Part shown: piece after piece, positions 1-12,260 of the stretch | Numbering within the stretch: position 1 is the first letter of the stretch | Layout: each line of letters begins with the position of its first letter | Program-made: the position numbers and the translations under genes | Notes under the pieces: model-generated | Told to the model about the DNA's origin: nothing | Seen by the model: the letters and a program-made list of their open reading frames with translations, nothing else | The model's database searches: none | Assembly: GCA_033439265.1 (NCBI GenBank) | Contig: JAVTVX010000009.1 | Location: forward strand, 5,321,609-5,385,608 | DNA from: Dillenia suffruticosa | Taxonomy: Eukaryota > Streptophyta > Magnoliopsida > Dilleniales > Dilleniaceae | Reading direction: 5' to 3' | Length of the DNA stretch: 64,000 nt

Positions 1-426
1 CTTGACATGAGACTGTCGGTGCCAGAGTGTTGCAGGCTATAGTATGATCGCTGCTGCTGCAAGTAAGGCTGATTCTGACAAGGTGACATAAGTAATTCAC
101 TTGAAGGCAGATTATCACCGGGGAAAGACTGCATCTTCCTTGTGAAAGGTATAGGATGAGTGTGTAAGCTGCCTTGAGCAAAGGAACTTGAAGGAAATGA
201 ACCAGGCATAGGAAACTGAGAGGAAAACCTCTCATTCTGTAGTTGCTGGATACCATGTACCCCATGCTGAGCAAGGTAAAACTGGTTCTGTTCTAATGTT
301 GTGGGACGTGGGAAGCGACTCTCACCAATAAGACTGGGTCCAGCAGCTGGTTGACTTGGGAGTCTGTCAACTTGCAATGGCTTTACTCCAAAATCTGTCA
401 TATGAAATGAGCTCTATGGGAATCTC

Positions 427-508
<82 letters not shown>

Positions 509-3500
509 GTTGAGACTCTCCAGTTGAAAGTGCAAAAAAGCAACCATGTAATACAATAGAAAGCTCACCTGCGCTGGGCCCAACAAAAGGCTGAGAGGCG
601 AAGTCATTACTGGATGGTAAGAGACTCTGCTGGACCTGTGCTGCTTGAATACCAGCACCAGTTGTTGCATGTAGCAGTGGAGGTGGTGGCAGATGCGTCC
701 ATGAAGAGTTCGGTGGTACTGAAAAATTGGACAATAGAGCTTGAGTGGCTGGAAAACTTTCTACATGAGATGATTGAAATGCCAAGGTTGATGTAGCTGG
801 CACCACGCCAATGCCATAATCTTTTAACAGCACGGGTGCATGAGGAGCATTTACACTTTGTGCATATAGAGATGGCAGATTAGGTGGAGGCGGAGAAGTG
901 CGATTTTGAATGCCAGAGAAACAGGGTGCAGGCAATCCATCAGAAGCCAGAGCCTTGGATGAAAAACTTTCATATGACCCAGGTTGACTGGAAGAATTCA
1001 TAGTGGGGTCTGACTGAGGCAAAAGGCTTTTATCTAAGTGAGGTTCACTCATCGAAAGCTGCTGATTTGGAGATGACATGGATGTCTTAACAGAAGAAGA
1101 ATCAGATCTTTCATATGGTTGGTCGAGAACTCCCTGAGGCACTAAAAGAGATGTTTTTTGTTCAGATTGCTGGAATGAAGAGTTCTCAACAGCACGTTGT
1201 ATGTTATATGCATCAATTGGTGATTTTGGAATCTTAGAATCAATATCAGGTAGAGATTGAGACATATCACCCAGAAAAGACTGTGGCACCTCCTTTGTTG
1301 CCTGAAATTTTTTATTGTCAGTTTGGCCAGGGCTTTTTTCAACTTCTGGCAATTCCAGCACTCTGGCAACAGAATCCCTTTCCTTACAACTACCAAACAT
1401 TGTGACATCCACTTGTCCATCCCTTGCAACATCTCCTTCTTGCTCATTGCAATTCTTTACCGGACCAAGGCTGCCACCGGGAATGTCCCTGGAAGACTGC
1501 ATCTCTCGGGTTTTGAGCTGCTTATAATCATAAAGAGATACTTCATCAGTGGCATTCTTATGTTCCTGGTAGTCAGAATTCTTCAAAGTTTCATGAACTT
1601 CTGAATGATGTGATTTGCTCCTGGAGCACCTTAATTTATCAGTCCTATCAGACTCATGGAGGAAACGGCAAGATGTTCCTCGATAGCACCTGCCTCTCAG
1701 GTAATCAAAGCATGTTGGGGCAGGAGCCTTCGCCCGTCTCAGTTTTTCACCACCAAAATCACCTCCATGCCTCAAATCAGGAGATCTACTTTTACTTCTT
1801 CTTCTTTTTGGGGACCAGCTGAAACACAATACAAGCCTATACATTATGACAATCCCCAAGCACCAAGAGAAAAAGGTAAATAACAATATACAATTAAAAA
1901 GCACAGTTAAATCTGGAGTTTTATAATTTTCAATTGTAAGGATAAAGCAGTTGCCTAGATATACATAAAGTTTATGTTCATATACCTGCGAGATTGGCTA
2001 CGCTTCTCCGTTCTCCTCCTTGGACTCCACCGCCGCCTACGACCTGGAGGAGATCGGCTTCTGCTCCTACTTCTGCGTCTTCGACTATGTCTCCCTCTAC
2101 GGTGAGAATCATCAGAGTCACTGTCACTTTTTCTTTCTCGGATCAATCTCCCAAACTCATCAACTTTTGGAGAAGATAGAGTGAACTTCAAATCCTCCTT
2201 CTTGGCCTCCCCACTCGTCGGGACAATATCAATGCTAGCACCTCCTGAGGATTGCTTTTCTTGGATAATTTCACGAGAATTAGCACCATTTCCAGAACCT
2301 TGATTTCTGTTGGTGATGTCGGAAAAACTATCAGGTTTTGTGATACCAGTGGACGTTATATTGGGTTCTTTCGCATCTATATCTAATTTAGAGTATGTCT
2401 CAGGTAAATAATAAGGTACGTGAGGAGAATATGCAGCAGCTGAATCAATAACTGGCCCAGATTCTTTCACAGCCCTAGGACTTCTAGGGCCTAAATCAGT
2501 CCCCAAACTACTTCCAGCATTGCCATGCACATTTGTAGGGCCAGCCTTAACCAAGGAAGGATTGCTCTCTGGACCACCATCCTTGGTATGGGGCTCATCA
2601 TCTTCCTGGCTGTCATCGGAAGCATAGTCCTGAAGAAGTCTGAATGGGCTGCCACCTTTGATTACATCACCTGGAACCTTCTCAGAACAGATGACTGCAG
2701 GGAAATAAAATCATTTTATATCATTTCACTACTTAAAAATCAAGTAAAAGGCACAGGGAAGAAATAAAACTTTCTTTACCTATCTCAGCCAGGTGAGATG
2801 AGTCAGAAGATGAAGAATTTCCCAATGAGCCAGACTTGATTTTTGTTTCAAGTTCCCTATGTCGTGCATCAATTTCACCAGATAAGCACTTCTGTTTCAA
2901 ACTTTCTGATGAGTGGAGAGGAACCTGCTCTTCATGAGGCTGGAACATATCATCTTGATATACAAAATAAAATACAAAGAGCATGCTTCAGCTTTCGTCC
3001 TCTCACTTGATTAAAAGAATTGCATGAGTTTTGCACCTGTGTCTATCTCACCAACCACGCATGGCAAGTTCGACAAGGATTTTTCATGATTTAAACCTAG
3101 CATATGAGTATGTAGTTATAATTCTTGAAAGTATTTTGCTTGATCCTTGAATTGACTTGGAAAAGAGTGTATGCTGAACCCTTTACCTAAATTAGTGCAC
3201 ATAACATAAATGTCTTATAAAATATAAATATCTTGCAGATGCAATAATATTAACAATGATAAAATAAAATAAAAATTGTATATAAAAAAGTACCATATAA
3301 AAAATTCAAGCAATACTACAAATGCAATATGAAGTTGTCTTGTAGCTATATTCAACTTGAAGTGAATCAAATGAATAACTTGATAGTTATTTGTTAAGGA
3401 AAATTTTTGGAAGTGCTCGGTGGAAAACAGGGAGCAGAATCCATCCAAAACTTCAAAGTTTAGCATGAGGAAAAGAAAGCTCTTCTCTTAGAAAAAAAAA

Positions 3501-4754
3501 AAGGCATTTTTCAAGGCCCTATATATTGCTTCTTGGTCAAAGAATCAACAACCTAAAGAAAGAGGAAAGGAAAACCATAATTGAAGACAAGTATATGACA
3601 ACAACCCATAAAATGCCATCTAGGGGGCAAAAGCTTATAAAAGCATTGCAGTTCTAAGAATGTATATGTAGCTATTTTTTTTTTTTGGGGGGATGAAACC
3701 TTCAACTGAACAACTTTCAGACACCCTTTAGCCCAAAAATAAATACCGAGCACCAAATACATGCAAAGCAGTTTAACCAGCACTAACCTTCCATCTCCAT
3801 GTCAGAATCAGCAGGTGTGTGAGATACATCCGCATTCATCAGAGCATTCTCATCTGCTGGCTTGGGTGGAGTTTGAGGAAGACCATTTTTTAGGGAATCT
3901 ACCCCTGTACTCCTACCTTCACTTTTCACATGGTCGTCACCTCTGAGCACATTGTTTCTCGTTGTTATAGGATATTCATTTTCATTGTCAATATCAGAAG
4001 GTGCAACATCAGATTTACTTAACCTATTGGGATTGCGATCAGATGACAAATCACTAGGCAAGCCACGAGCACCCAAATTTTGTGGAGAGGTGGAAGGTGG
4101 CGGAGAAGGAGGAACAGGAGGAGGAGATGGAGGTAAGGGTGGTGGCAGTGGTGGTGGTGGAGCTATTGGTGGCTGATTAGACTGTTCAACGGTTGGGCGT
4201 AGAAAAGAGCCAAATGGTGCAGGGGTAAAAAAATTGGGAGCATGGCTGGGAGGTGGCGGAGGGATCTGCTGAAGACTCTGCAAACCACCAGGTACTGGTG
4301 GCTGATGAACTCGAGCTCGATACATTGCTTGCCCTTGTAAAGGAGGCGGCGGCAGCGGGGGCATTACTCTAGGAGGTGGTTGCACTCGTAACATTTCAGG
4401 GCGGTTTTGAGGAGGTGGACCAATGAAAGAAGTTACATTTTGCAGAACCTGGTATTGGGAGCTCTGTTGAGCTGGTGCATAGGACTGTGACATGGGTGTG
4501 CTCCCATGGACTGGTGGTGGAGGATGCATATAAGATTGACTGGACTGTGCAGGGAATGAGTTATGAGGATATACATGAGGACCAGGCTGAACACTATGAG
4601 GGGGGACAGCCAAGGGAGCTTGTTGAACAGATGGTGGAGGTGGAGCCAAAGGCCCTTGAGGAGGTGGGGGTGGAGGAGGGATAGGTTGAAACTGTGGCAC
4701 CTGTGCAGAAACACCAGGCCTAAATTGAAGATTATAATTCCCTTGACTGTACAT
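1..4754 (-). CDS. CCCH zinc-finger, RS-rich and proline-rich protein (3' end outside window)
   Basis: Five coding exons on the minus strand: 4754-3788, 2953-2780, 2694-1986, 1818-569 and 394 to the window edge. All junctions have GT-AG signals and consistent phase, giving about 1165 residues so far. The start ATG (4754) lies just after a 5'-UTR acceptor. Residues 1-320 are a low-complexity proline/glutamine domain with polyproline runs. Residues 565-616 form an arginine/serine domain. One CX7CX5CX3H zinc finger lies at about 653-671 (CFDYLRGRC...C...H). A conserved-looking acidic motif, FRLLQDYASDD, precedes the RS domain. The layout suggests a nuclear RNA-binding protein linked to splicing or mRNA processing. 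Plant CCCH proteins such as Arabidopsis C3H38 or FES1 are possible relatives, but I cannot assign orthology. The domain calls are direct; the function is inferred. Confidence 0.85.
429..507. repeat. (GA)n microsatellite inside an intron of the CCCH gene
   Basis: About 39 AG units in a row. They fill nearly half of the 174-nt intron 395-568. On the gene strand the tract reads (CT)n and lies close to the inferred acceptor, so it probably acts as an oversized polypyrimidine tract. Confidence 0.95.
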
Positions 4755-4759
4755 CTTAA

Positions 4760-5605
4760 CTGCCCAAATTGAGCTTATGAACTAAAGGTTCCTCATATAA
4801 AATCTTCAGAAACATAAACAGAACATTCAATCCAACGCCTTCTAGTCCACTCTGGAGCATAAAACAGAATGTCAGCATAATTTCCAAATAACAATGAACT
4901 CATTTGCTTTTCAATCACTGCATTGATAGAATACGACATATCATGCTTTTATTTGTGCTCCTAGGTTATATGATTTTATCATCTGTTTTTCAATGACCAA
5001 TGAAAAATCACACCATGTAGGATTTTGTCAATTCAGTCGTCACATTTTTCAGTAATATTAGCATTACTCATACTGGAAAAACATCCAATTACAATGGGCT
5101 ATTGAACATCAACCGTACAAAGCCTACATGTGGGAAATGCAAATGAAATCATAAACAACCACATCAGCCGCAAAATGAGAGGAACCCAAATTGGAAAAAT
5201 GCGATGTCAATAACTCCAATCATCTGATCAAGCAGAATGAGCCCTAAAAACTTGTGTTTTCACCAAATTTAGGTCAAGCATACCAATAAAACTAGGGTTG
5301 CAGCCCACGACAGAGGAAATCAATGTCAAAAATGCGATGTCAATAACTCCAATCATCTGATCGTGCAGAATGAGCCCTAAAAACTTGTATTTTCACCTAA
5401 TTTAGGTCAAGCATACCAATAAAACTAGGGTTGCAGCCCACGACAGAGGAAATCAATGTCTCAATCTCTTTTAACAATAAAAGGCAATTTCTAACAACGA
5501 AAACCATAATCGGCAAAGTAAATACTGTAATTTTCGTCGAATTGAACCATTGAATACATAAAAATTGAATCATTGAACAGAATAAGCGATGGTTGCTTGA
5601 CTTAC
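4760..5605 (-). other. Inferred 5'-UTR intron of the CCCH gene
   Basis: On the minus strand a GTAAGT donor at 5605-5600 and a GGGCAG acceptor at 4760-4765 bracket a leader intron. It ends five bases before the ATG. No coding sequence is seen inside, and it contains the 133-bp tandem duplication at 5195-5460. Inferred from splice signals only. Confidence 0.6.
5195..5460. repeat. Near-perfect 133-bp tandem duplication
   Basis: 5195-5327 is repeated immediately at 5328-5460 with only a few substitutions. Both copies begin AAAAATGCGATGTC and end GAAATCAATGTC. The low divergence implies a recent event. It lies in the inferred 5'-UTR intron of the CCCH gene. Confidence 0.95.
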
Positions 5606-5830
5606 GAGAACAAAGAAAGAAAAAAACAGCGGAATCAGCAGAGACTTGAGAGCAGAGAGAGAGAGAGAGAGATTTTGATGATTAAATGATAATCCCTGGA
5701 TTGAAGAATGGAAGATTTTATTTTTTCGCTTTGGAGATCTTTTCTGGTGTGTAGAGTGTAGAGCAAGAGAGAAAGAGTGCGTTTTTTGTAAACCCTAACA
5801 AGGTTGTTTAAGCTTTTTCTTTATTGATTC
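5606..5830 (-). promoter_or_regulatory. Probable 5' leader and promoter-proximal region of the CCCH gene
   Basis: A CT-rich leader (GA-rich on the plus strand, 5655-5672), typical of plant 5' UTRs, precedes the GTAAGT donor. The transcription start is not determined; it should lie upstream in this interval or just beyond. Confidence 0.4.
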
Positions 5831-5902
5831 CAATGGTCACCGCCAAGTGCGAACTCCTCGCGAGGGCAAAGTGAAAACGGAAAGCATCGAATATTTCCCT
5901 TC

Positions 5903-5944
<42 letters not shown>

Positions 5945-6377
5945 CTTGTTTCTTCCGGTAAATTAAATTAAATAATGAAAAGTAAAATAGATTATTGTAG
6001 CATACTTTCAAATAATAAAAAAAAGCATTTCAAAAAATTTTTATAAATTAAAATTACTCAAATTTAAAATATTTTGATTTTTTTTATTGATATTGATTAC
6101 CATACAAAATTTGATTTTTAATTCATTTAACCCCTACATTATTATTAATTAAATATTCTATATTTTTTTTAGAAATGGTATTATACATTCATACATTCAT
6201 CAAATAACAAATTTTATACCCTTGTTTAACAAATTTTATACCCTTGTTTTTTAAAAAACGAAAACAAAAACCATTTAAGATTCTTATTATATTTAGGTGA
6301 TGTCTAAAAAATTGTAACTTTTCTCCACTTGTGTAGAAAATCTTTGCCACTCATCCGGTAATCATTTGATATTTACA
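5831..6377. other. AT-rich intergenic stretch with a 36-base A run
   Basis: An uninterrupted A run occupies about 5907-5942. The rest is AT-rich, with no coding signal. It separates the CCCH promoter from the retroelement. Confidence 0.6.
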
Positions 6378-7147
6378 TGTTGAAGATGGGTTTGACTCTA
6401 CAGATGATAACTCTGCTAACTCAAACGAGATTGTTTAGCTGTCTAGATACTCTAATGAATATGACTTGCAATAAACCGTCAGAGGGTATTCCAGTAGAGA
6501 AAACTCCGATATTCAAGTTAAATAGCGATTTTTTTTTAAAGTGAAAACAGACCAAAAGAAATCTTGTTATGTCTAAAATATATAATCGTAAGTGGGAAAA
6601 TTTGCATACCTCATTCTGATTGACTTCACGAGATATATATAATTATCTCGTGGAAAAGATGTGTGTATGCGAGACGTTCAAACCTTAATTTACCTTATAG
6701 AAGATTCCCAAGACTATGACGGGAGGAATCCAAAAGATTTCAAACATTGTCGATTAGGAAAGTTTGGTGGACTATAAAGATTTCTTTCTACGATCTGGAG
6801 TCTCTTTTCCATTTACGAAAATTCAATCCGTATTTTCAGGAAAAGTGAATATTTGCCGCACAGGGTTGGATGATGAATACCAGACGTGAGGAGGTGTTAC
6901 GACCAGGCAACTATCTATAAGTTAGGGTTTGTCAGTGAATACTGAGCAGGTATGGGCCATGTCCACCCGACTGGGAGATAAATCTCATATTGAGGATTTC
7001 AGGCCTTGTAGCAATGACAGAACTTTTAGATCAAATGGTTGATCGATCGAGCGACTGTCGACTAAACAGGCAATAGGAATAAGGGAAGTAGTTATGGGCT
7101 AATTATGAGTCCAATGCAATTTGAGCCATTCTAGCTATGTATCATCA
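6378..7147 (-). repeat. Left LTR (3' LTR of the Tat-like element)
   Basis: It aligns along its length with 13952-14721. Shared blocks include the starts, GACTTGCAATAAACCGTC versus GACCTGCAATAAACTGTC, and the shared end TATGTATCATCA. It lacks a short segment seen in the other LTR around 14535-14570. Confidence 0.85.
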
Positions 7148-7441
7148 CTTGCCCTCACTCTTGTGGGCACTTCAGAGAAGGGGCCTCTAGAGTGTAGTGC
7201 AGAGGGAACCTTTCAGATCTTGTGAATCAAGGATTTTAATATAGCACGTCCGCTTCAGTTATCGCGAACCATCTCTAACAGTCTTTTTATTATGCACGTC
7301 TGTTGATTGACCGCCCATTACCGCTTTTACTTTTTTGATAGTTAGATTTCTTAGCAATTCAGCCTTCCGTGAGGATCATCTGAGAGAAATGGCCAAAGGC
7401 TCATCGTTCGGTTCTTCTCCCAGTATCAGAGATATTAGGAG

Positions 7442-8899
7442 TGTTGAAAAAATTATTGTCTCCTTAGTTTTGATAATAACAAAATCTCCCATGTGATTCT
7501 AATCAATTTATTTAGTGTGTAGAATTTTTTTATTCAATATAAAAGTGATAGAACCAGTCATAAAATCAATCATAGAACTAAAGGTTATTTGGTCACAGAA
7601 ATAAGATTTTATGATATCTGTTGAAAATCCAGCCAGCAAAGTAAGTGTAGCTTGGATACTACATTTAACCTATAATTGATCTTAGATGTACATAAAAAAA
7701 TACCCTAACATAAGAATAATTCATATTCCACCATTTAGAAATTTTTCTAAATGTTAAAATGTGATCATTTAGACATATTTGGATAGCCACGTTTTCTTAT
7801 ATGCTGAAATATTTCCAAAATCGAAAATTATGTTTCAAAGAAAGTGTATGGAACTTTAATCTTAAGTATTTACAGTTTAAATATCTTGCGGATATGTTGG
7901 AGAAAAATCAGCTGGAAGTTTGTTAGTTACTCATTTTCCACGGTAGAATTGTGTATCAAATTATGGTTGTCAAGTGGTATTTGGCTTTCGATATCTTCAC
8001 CATTGGTTTTGGATTTTTGAATTTGATTATACTATATTATAGTACTACAGTTGAATAGCAAATATGATAATTCATGACACAATTATCTTGAGATTTTGGT
8101 GGAGAAATAATTAAGCAAAGTTGGCTAGTTGTTATGAAAAATTCAGAATTAGAAGCAGATTTTCTGGAGTAGGTTTTGAATTTTTTGGAGAAACAATCTT
8201 TTGAATATAATCAAAACAACTCTTGAATATGTTAGAGGGATATTTAAACTTCAGGAGAAAAATATTTACTTTCGGTAACTATCAAATTTCAAGAGAATTT
8301 AGAATCTATTTTTCAGGAACTGTTACTTAAGCAGTTACAGTAACTCTGGGGAATTTTTATTGCAGTTAGTTGAGTCTCTTTCCTATCCAATGCAGCAGCT
8401 ATCAGTAGGTTTTTCAGTGTGAGAGAATAGAGAATGTGAGTGGGTGAATGAGTATCATTTTCTAAGACTTCATAGCACAAAAAAACTCAAAAAGAATTTT
8501 TACAATTCTGAGAAACCTGCTGTCACATTTTTTTATATTACATTTGCTGTAAACTTTTGATTGTTTTTGTGTGTGATTTGTCTTTCATTGTTGGACGAAA
8601 CAATTTTCATAGAGTGAAGATCAAAAGTCAACAAGTAGATGTACTGTGGTGTCTTGGATCATAGTGGAAACTAGCAGGTTGCTAGAGACCGGCTTGCTTG
8701 GCTGGAAGAGTGGATGTAGGCACAAGACTGAACCACTATAAACCAAATTTGTTTCCTTACTTTCTCTTTTATTTTTGCTATATATGCTATAAATTGACCA
8801 TATGTTTATTTAAATCTAAGTGAAATTAGATAAAAATTTGAAAAATCAATTTTAGACAATCAATTCAACCCCCCCTGTTGGTTATTTTTGGGACAAACA
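7442..8899. mobile_element. Solo LTR (copia-like, 1458 bp) nested in the older element
   Basis: It starts TGTTGAAAAA and ends GGACAAACA. It is flanked by a perfect 5-bp duplication AGGAG at 7437-7441 and 8900-8904. No coding domain is seen inside. The start (followed by TTTTGATAATAACAAAA) and the end (CAATTCAACCCCCC...) resemble LTRs of Tork/SIRE-type copia elements. It interrupts the additional ORF and so is younger than the host element. Confidence 0.85.
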
Positions 8900-8950
8900 A
8901 GGAGTACTATGTCGCGGGAAGAATTGTGCTATGTTCAGAGTATCATGCTT

Positions 8951-9016
8951 CTAGGGGGATAACTTTGAGGTTGTTTTGGCGGCCTAGGGGGATAACTTTG
9001 AGGTTGTTTTGGCAAC
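8951..9016. repeat. 33-bp tandem duplication in the additional ORF
   Basis: CTAGGGGGATAACTTTGAGG begins at 8951 and again at 8984, an exact 33-base period. A multiple of three leaves the frame unchanged, but a stop (TAA) lies in the unit in the ORF's frame. Confidence 0.85.
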
Positions 9017-11261
9017 TAATGCCGACAAGGCTAACATGGCCTCGGGAAATAGAGTTTCAATGTACAAACAATCAGTGAATTATGGTTTAAAGGTGCCATA
9101 TACCGGTCCCATTGCTAGGGTTTTGGTACACTAGAATATCTTTCCTACTTTAATCATTTCTTGCAGTTGGCACTTGGTAGTCGCGGTTATTTCTCTGATA
9201 AGTTTTTGTCTCTTGCGTTTCGATTTCAAATTTTAACATTAGTGTTTTCACTAAAAACTATGGGAAGAAAGGTTTCACCAGAGGTTGATTTGGTTTGCAG
9301 ATTCGGTCAGAGTTGAACTGAAAGCTTGTCTATAGTGAGACCATTGATAAAAGTTGGATGCACAAGTATTTCCTTATCAATTTCATGGAGAAAGGCCTGA
9401 TGCCAGAGCTTCCAACGCCTAATGATGGCCCGCTTACTGGACTGAAGCCTTGTTGGGATTACCGTAATTTGGGCTCTGTCCGGTCTGTGGGTGAGTATTG
9501 TGAGGTTTTTAAGAGAAGCATGTGGATTGAACATTTTCTAGATGATAAGATGCTGTCGTTAGCGAGTCTGTTGCTCGAGGAGAAGAGGAAGGTCAAAAAA
9601 CCTTTGCTGCTCGAGAAGAAAAAGAAGAAACTCGCAAACTTTTTGCATCTTGCGGCTGAGGAGGACCTGAGAGAGATCTCCATTGCCCATCAGATGAAGG
9701 GGAAATCGAAAGGAGACCCAGAGGAAACTGAAAGTATATCGAAAGCTCGTTCACCTGACTCAACTTCGCTTGCCTCTCTAAGGACCAAGAGGAGGTGAGT
9801 GGAGTTACAAGAGTCATCCAAGGAAGTGGCCGGTGAGAGCCCTGAGAAGAGGTCCTCGGCTGCCTAGGAACTGGCTCAATAGTTCATCGATGAGTCAGTA
9901 GAGATCAAGAGTGGTGAGCTTAGGGGTGAGTATTTTGCTGACGATATTGGTGAGGATTCTCCGGTGAGAGAAGGAGGCAATGTTCCCGGGGCTTTAGTGA
10001 GCATAGGGGGACTTTTCCCTGGGCGTCTTGTAGACGTTAGCCCCAAGTTGCCAGAGGGGCCTGGTGCAGGGCCATCTTATGCCATTCCATTGTTGCCCAT
10101 AAAGAGGGTCAAATGTATGCTGTTGGAGGAGGAGGTATTCCCTCCAGCTATCCCTATACAATCCTTTGACAAGCACCGAGACTCGAAGGAGCGCGAAACG
10201 GTGACAATCAGTGCCGGGGATAATCGTCACTGCTACATGGATATCGTCAAAGGGAAGATGATAGCAGATCGGTTTGACTTTTACCATTCGGATCTGGAGT
10301 TGAACAAACTCTCGCTCAAGCAGGTTGACGAGACCTTGTTTTCTGCAGCTATTATGGCACTTTCTTTTTCTTAGCGATCGTCGGCTTTTCACTTCTTTAT
10401 TTACTGACCGGTAGTTGTTTGCTCAGGCCATGGTCCTGGCAAAGTTTCAAAAGCGACGAAGGGAGCAGACACTGAGTCACCTGAGACGTCGCTCTAATCA
10501 AACGATGAATGATATTTCTCAGTTGGAGTGGGCCCTATTACAGAAGGAGAGGGAGCTTAAGGAGGCAAAATCTTCCATGGCTACCATGGGCGCTCGTAAT
10601 GAAGCCATGGAGCAGTTGATGGCCGATTAGGATGTGACGCTCCATCAATGTAAGGAGTTGAAGGTGGAAGCCAAAGTTCGTAAGATTTCTCTGTAGGCTG
10701 CAAAGAGGTTGGCCGAAGTGCATGACAAGTCTCTCGAAGCTGCAAAGCAAAAGATTGCTGAGTTGGGAGCCATTATAAATCAACAGGTACGTGCTCAGCG
10801 TAAACTATCTAAGAGGCTTCAATGTGCCATAGAAATTGTTCGTCAAATAGGGTTGGCGGATGCATACCCCCAATGATGTAGAGACGTTTTCTGAGCTGGT
10901 GCCTGTTCCTGACACACTTGCTACTCCTTGATCGGGGTTTCTGTTCCTCCTCTGTGATTCTTCTTTCATCTTTTGTTTTTTATCCTATTAATGAAATGTT
11001 CTGCTGTCTTCACTTCGTCATGTACTGTATGTAAATATCATCATATCTTGACATAGCTTTGCTAATAGGGCCATTTCTTTGGCCGATGATGTGTTCATCC
11101 GATAGTAAGGTTTTGAACGAACTGTTCAATAAGGCAAATCATAGACATTTCTTAGGAAAACGGGTCCCTTGTTGATGGCAAACACCATAAGGTTTCATCC
11201 GTTTAATAGATCAATTGATGCTAACTCATGTAGAAGGATGGATTCTTTTGACAGTTAAGGC

Positions 11262-11650
11262 GAAACTCGCCTATTCAAGAGGATTTGTCCTTGTCGATAG
11301 GTTTCGTCCGGCTGGACTAGGTGACTATTGCCCATTCGAGGAGATAGATCGCTAATGATAGATTTCGTTTGGGAGGACTAGACGACTACGGCCCGTTCGG
11401 ATAGATCTCTAACGATAGATTCCATTCGGGAGACTTGAACAACTATGACCTATTCGAATAGATAAATCCCTAAGGATAGACTCCGTTTGGGAGGATTGGG
11501 TGACTACAACCCATTTAGGGAAATGGATCCCTAATGATAAACTCCATTCGGGAGGATTGGGTGACTATGACTTGTTCAGAGAGATAGATCCTTAATGATA
11601 GACTCCATTTGGGAGGACTGAACAACACTGGCCCGTTCTCCGCACGATCG
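11262..11650. repeat. About six degenerate ~60-bp tandem repeats
   Basis: Each unit contains GATAGAYTCCRTTYGGGAGG followed by a variant of TGACTAYGRCCCRTTCG. Anchors recur near 11293, 11355, 11414, 11473, 11535 and 11597. The block lies between the additional ORF and the protease remnant. Internal tandem repeats in the 3' half are typical of Tat-lineage retrotransposons. Confidence 0.85.
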
Positions 11651-11789
11651 ACTTGCTAAGAGAAATGAAACACATAGTTATAGTGAAACAATGACTAACA
11701 AGATGTGCGCTGGGAGCCACAAGCCACCCGTCAAGGGGTGCTAGGAATACAATTGTAAAAAGAGAGAGGTGTAGAGTTTACTTAAGAGG

Positions 11790-12260
11790 AATTGCTGGGG
11801 ATTCTGGATCACAGAGCAACATCCCGATGCCTTTGGAGGTCCTGAACTTGACCTTCATATGCTTGGTACTCGGCAGTGCCTCCAGGGTGTTCATATCAGG
11901 TCGTCTCTAGATAGCGTTGTAAAGCGAGGGGAGGTTAACCACATTGAACGTGGTTAATGTCGTTGCATGGTCGGGCGGAGTTCCGAGGGTCACGGGACAA
12001 TGAGATAATACCTTCAAAGTAAATCCATTCACCTGAGAGTCCTTTAATGGGTCCATCATGAGGCTGCAGGTGCATGGGGGAGAAACTCATCTACTGAAAG
12101 GCATTCCAATAAAAGAGGTTGCAGTTGACCCCTTGATCAACAAAGATTCTTCTAACTTCATATTGTTATATCTTAGTTGTGATAATGAGGGAGTCATATT
12201 AGTCTAGATCAACCCCTATTAAGTCATCGTTATTGAACCTGATCATGGGCCTCTTTTTCT
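11790..12260 (-). pseudogene. Retrotransposon aspartic protease remnant
   Basis: The minus-strand translation gives VRRIFVDQGVNCNLFYWNAF, then KGLSGEWI, then LPSTKHMKVKF. This is the order of a plant gypsy protease domain: active-site loop, flap region, and the tail leading to polymerase. The active-site triad reads DQG instead of the usual DT/SG or DGG. At least one stop and one frame change interrupt it. It follows gag directly in element order. Confidence 0.7.

Larger units (their letters stand above)
7389..10870 (+). pseudogene. Opposite-strand additional ORF of the retroelement (transposase_28-like, coiled coil), broken
   Basis: The frame opens with an ATG at 7389, is cut by a solo LTR (7442-8899), and resumes in frame at 8900. 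After stops and possible frameshifts it continues as open segments at 9358-9798, 9964-10374 and 10415-10870. The middle segment contains WMHKYFLINF and resembles the plant family once called 'putative gypsy type transposon' (PF04195). The last segment is a charged heptad-rich coiled coil (LEWALLQKERELKEAKSS). It runs opposite to gag, as described for additional ORFs of some Tat elements. The family match is from memory. Confidence 0.55.

Noticed and set aside
356-559. Open frame with a long R-E repeat
   Set aside because: Translation of the (GA)n microsatellite in an intron; the start codon is not ATG.
9358-9798. A cellular gene at 9.4-9.8 kb
   Set aside because: It lies between the LTRs, is broken by stops on both sides and fits the retroelement's additional ORF.
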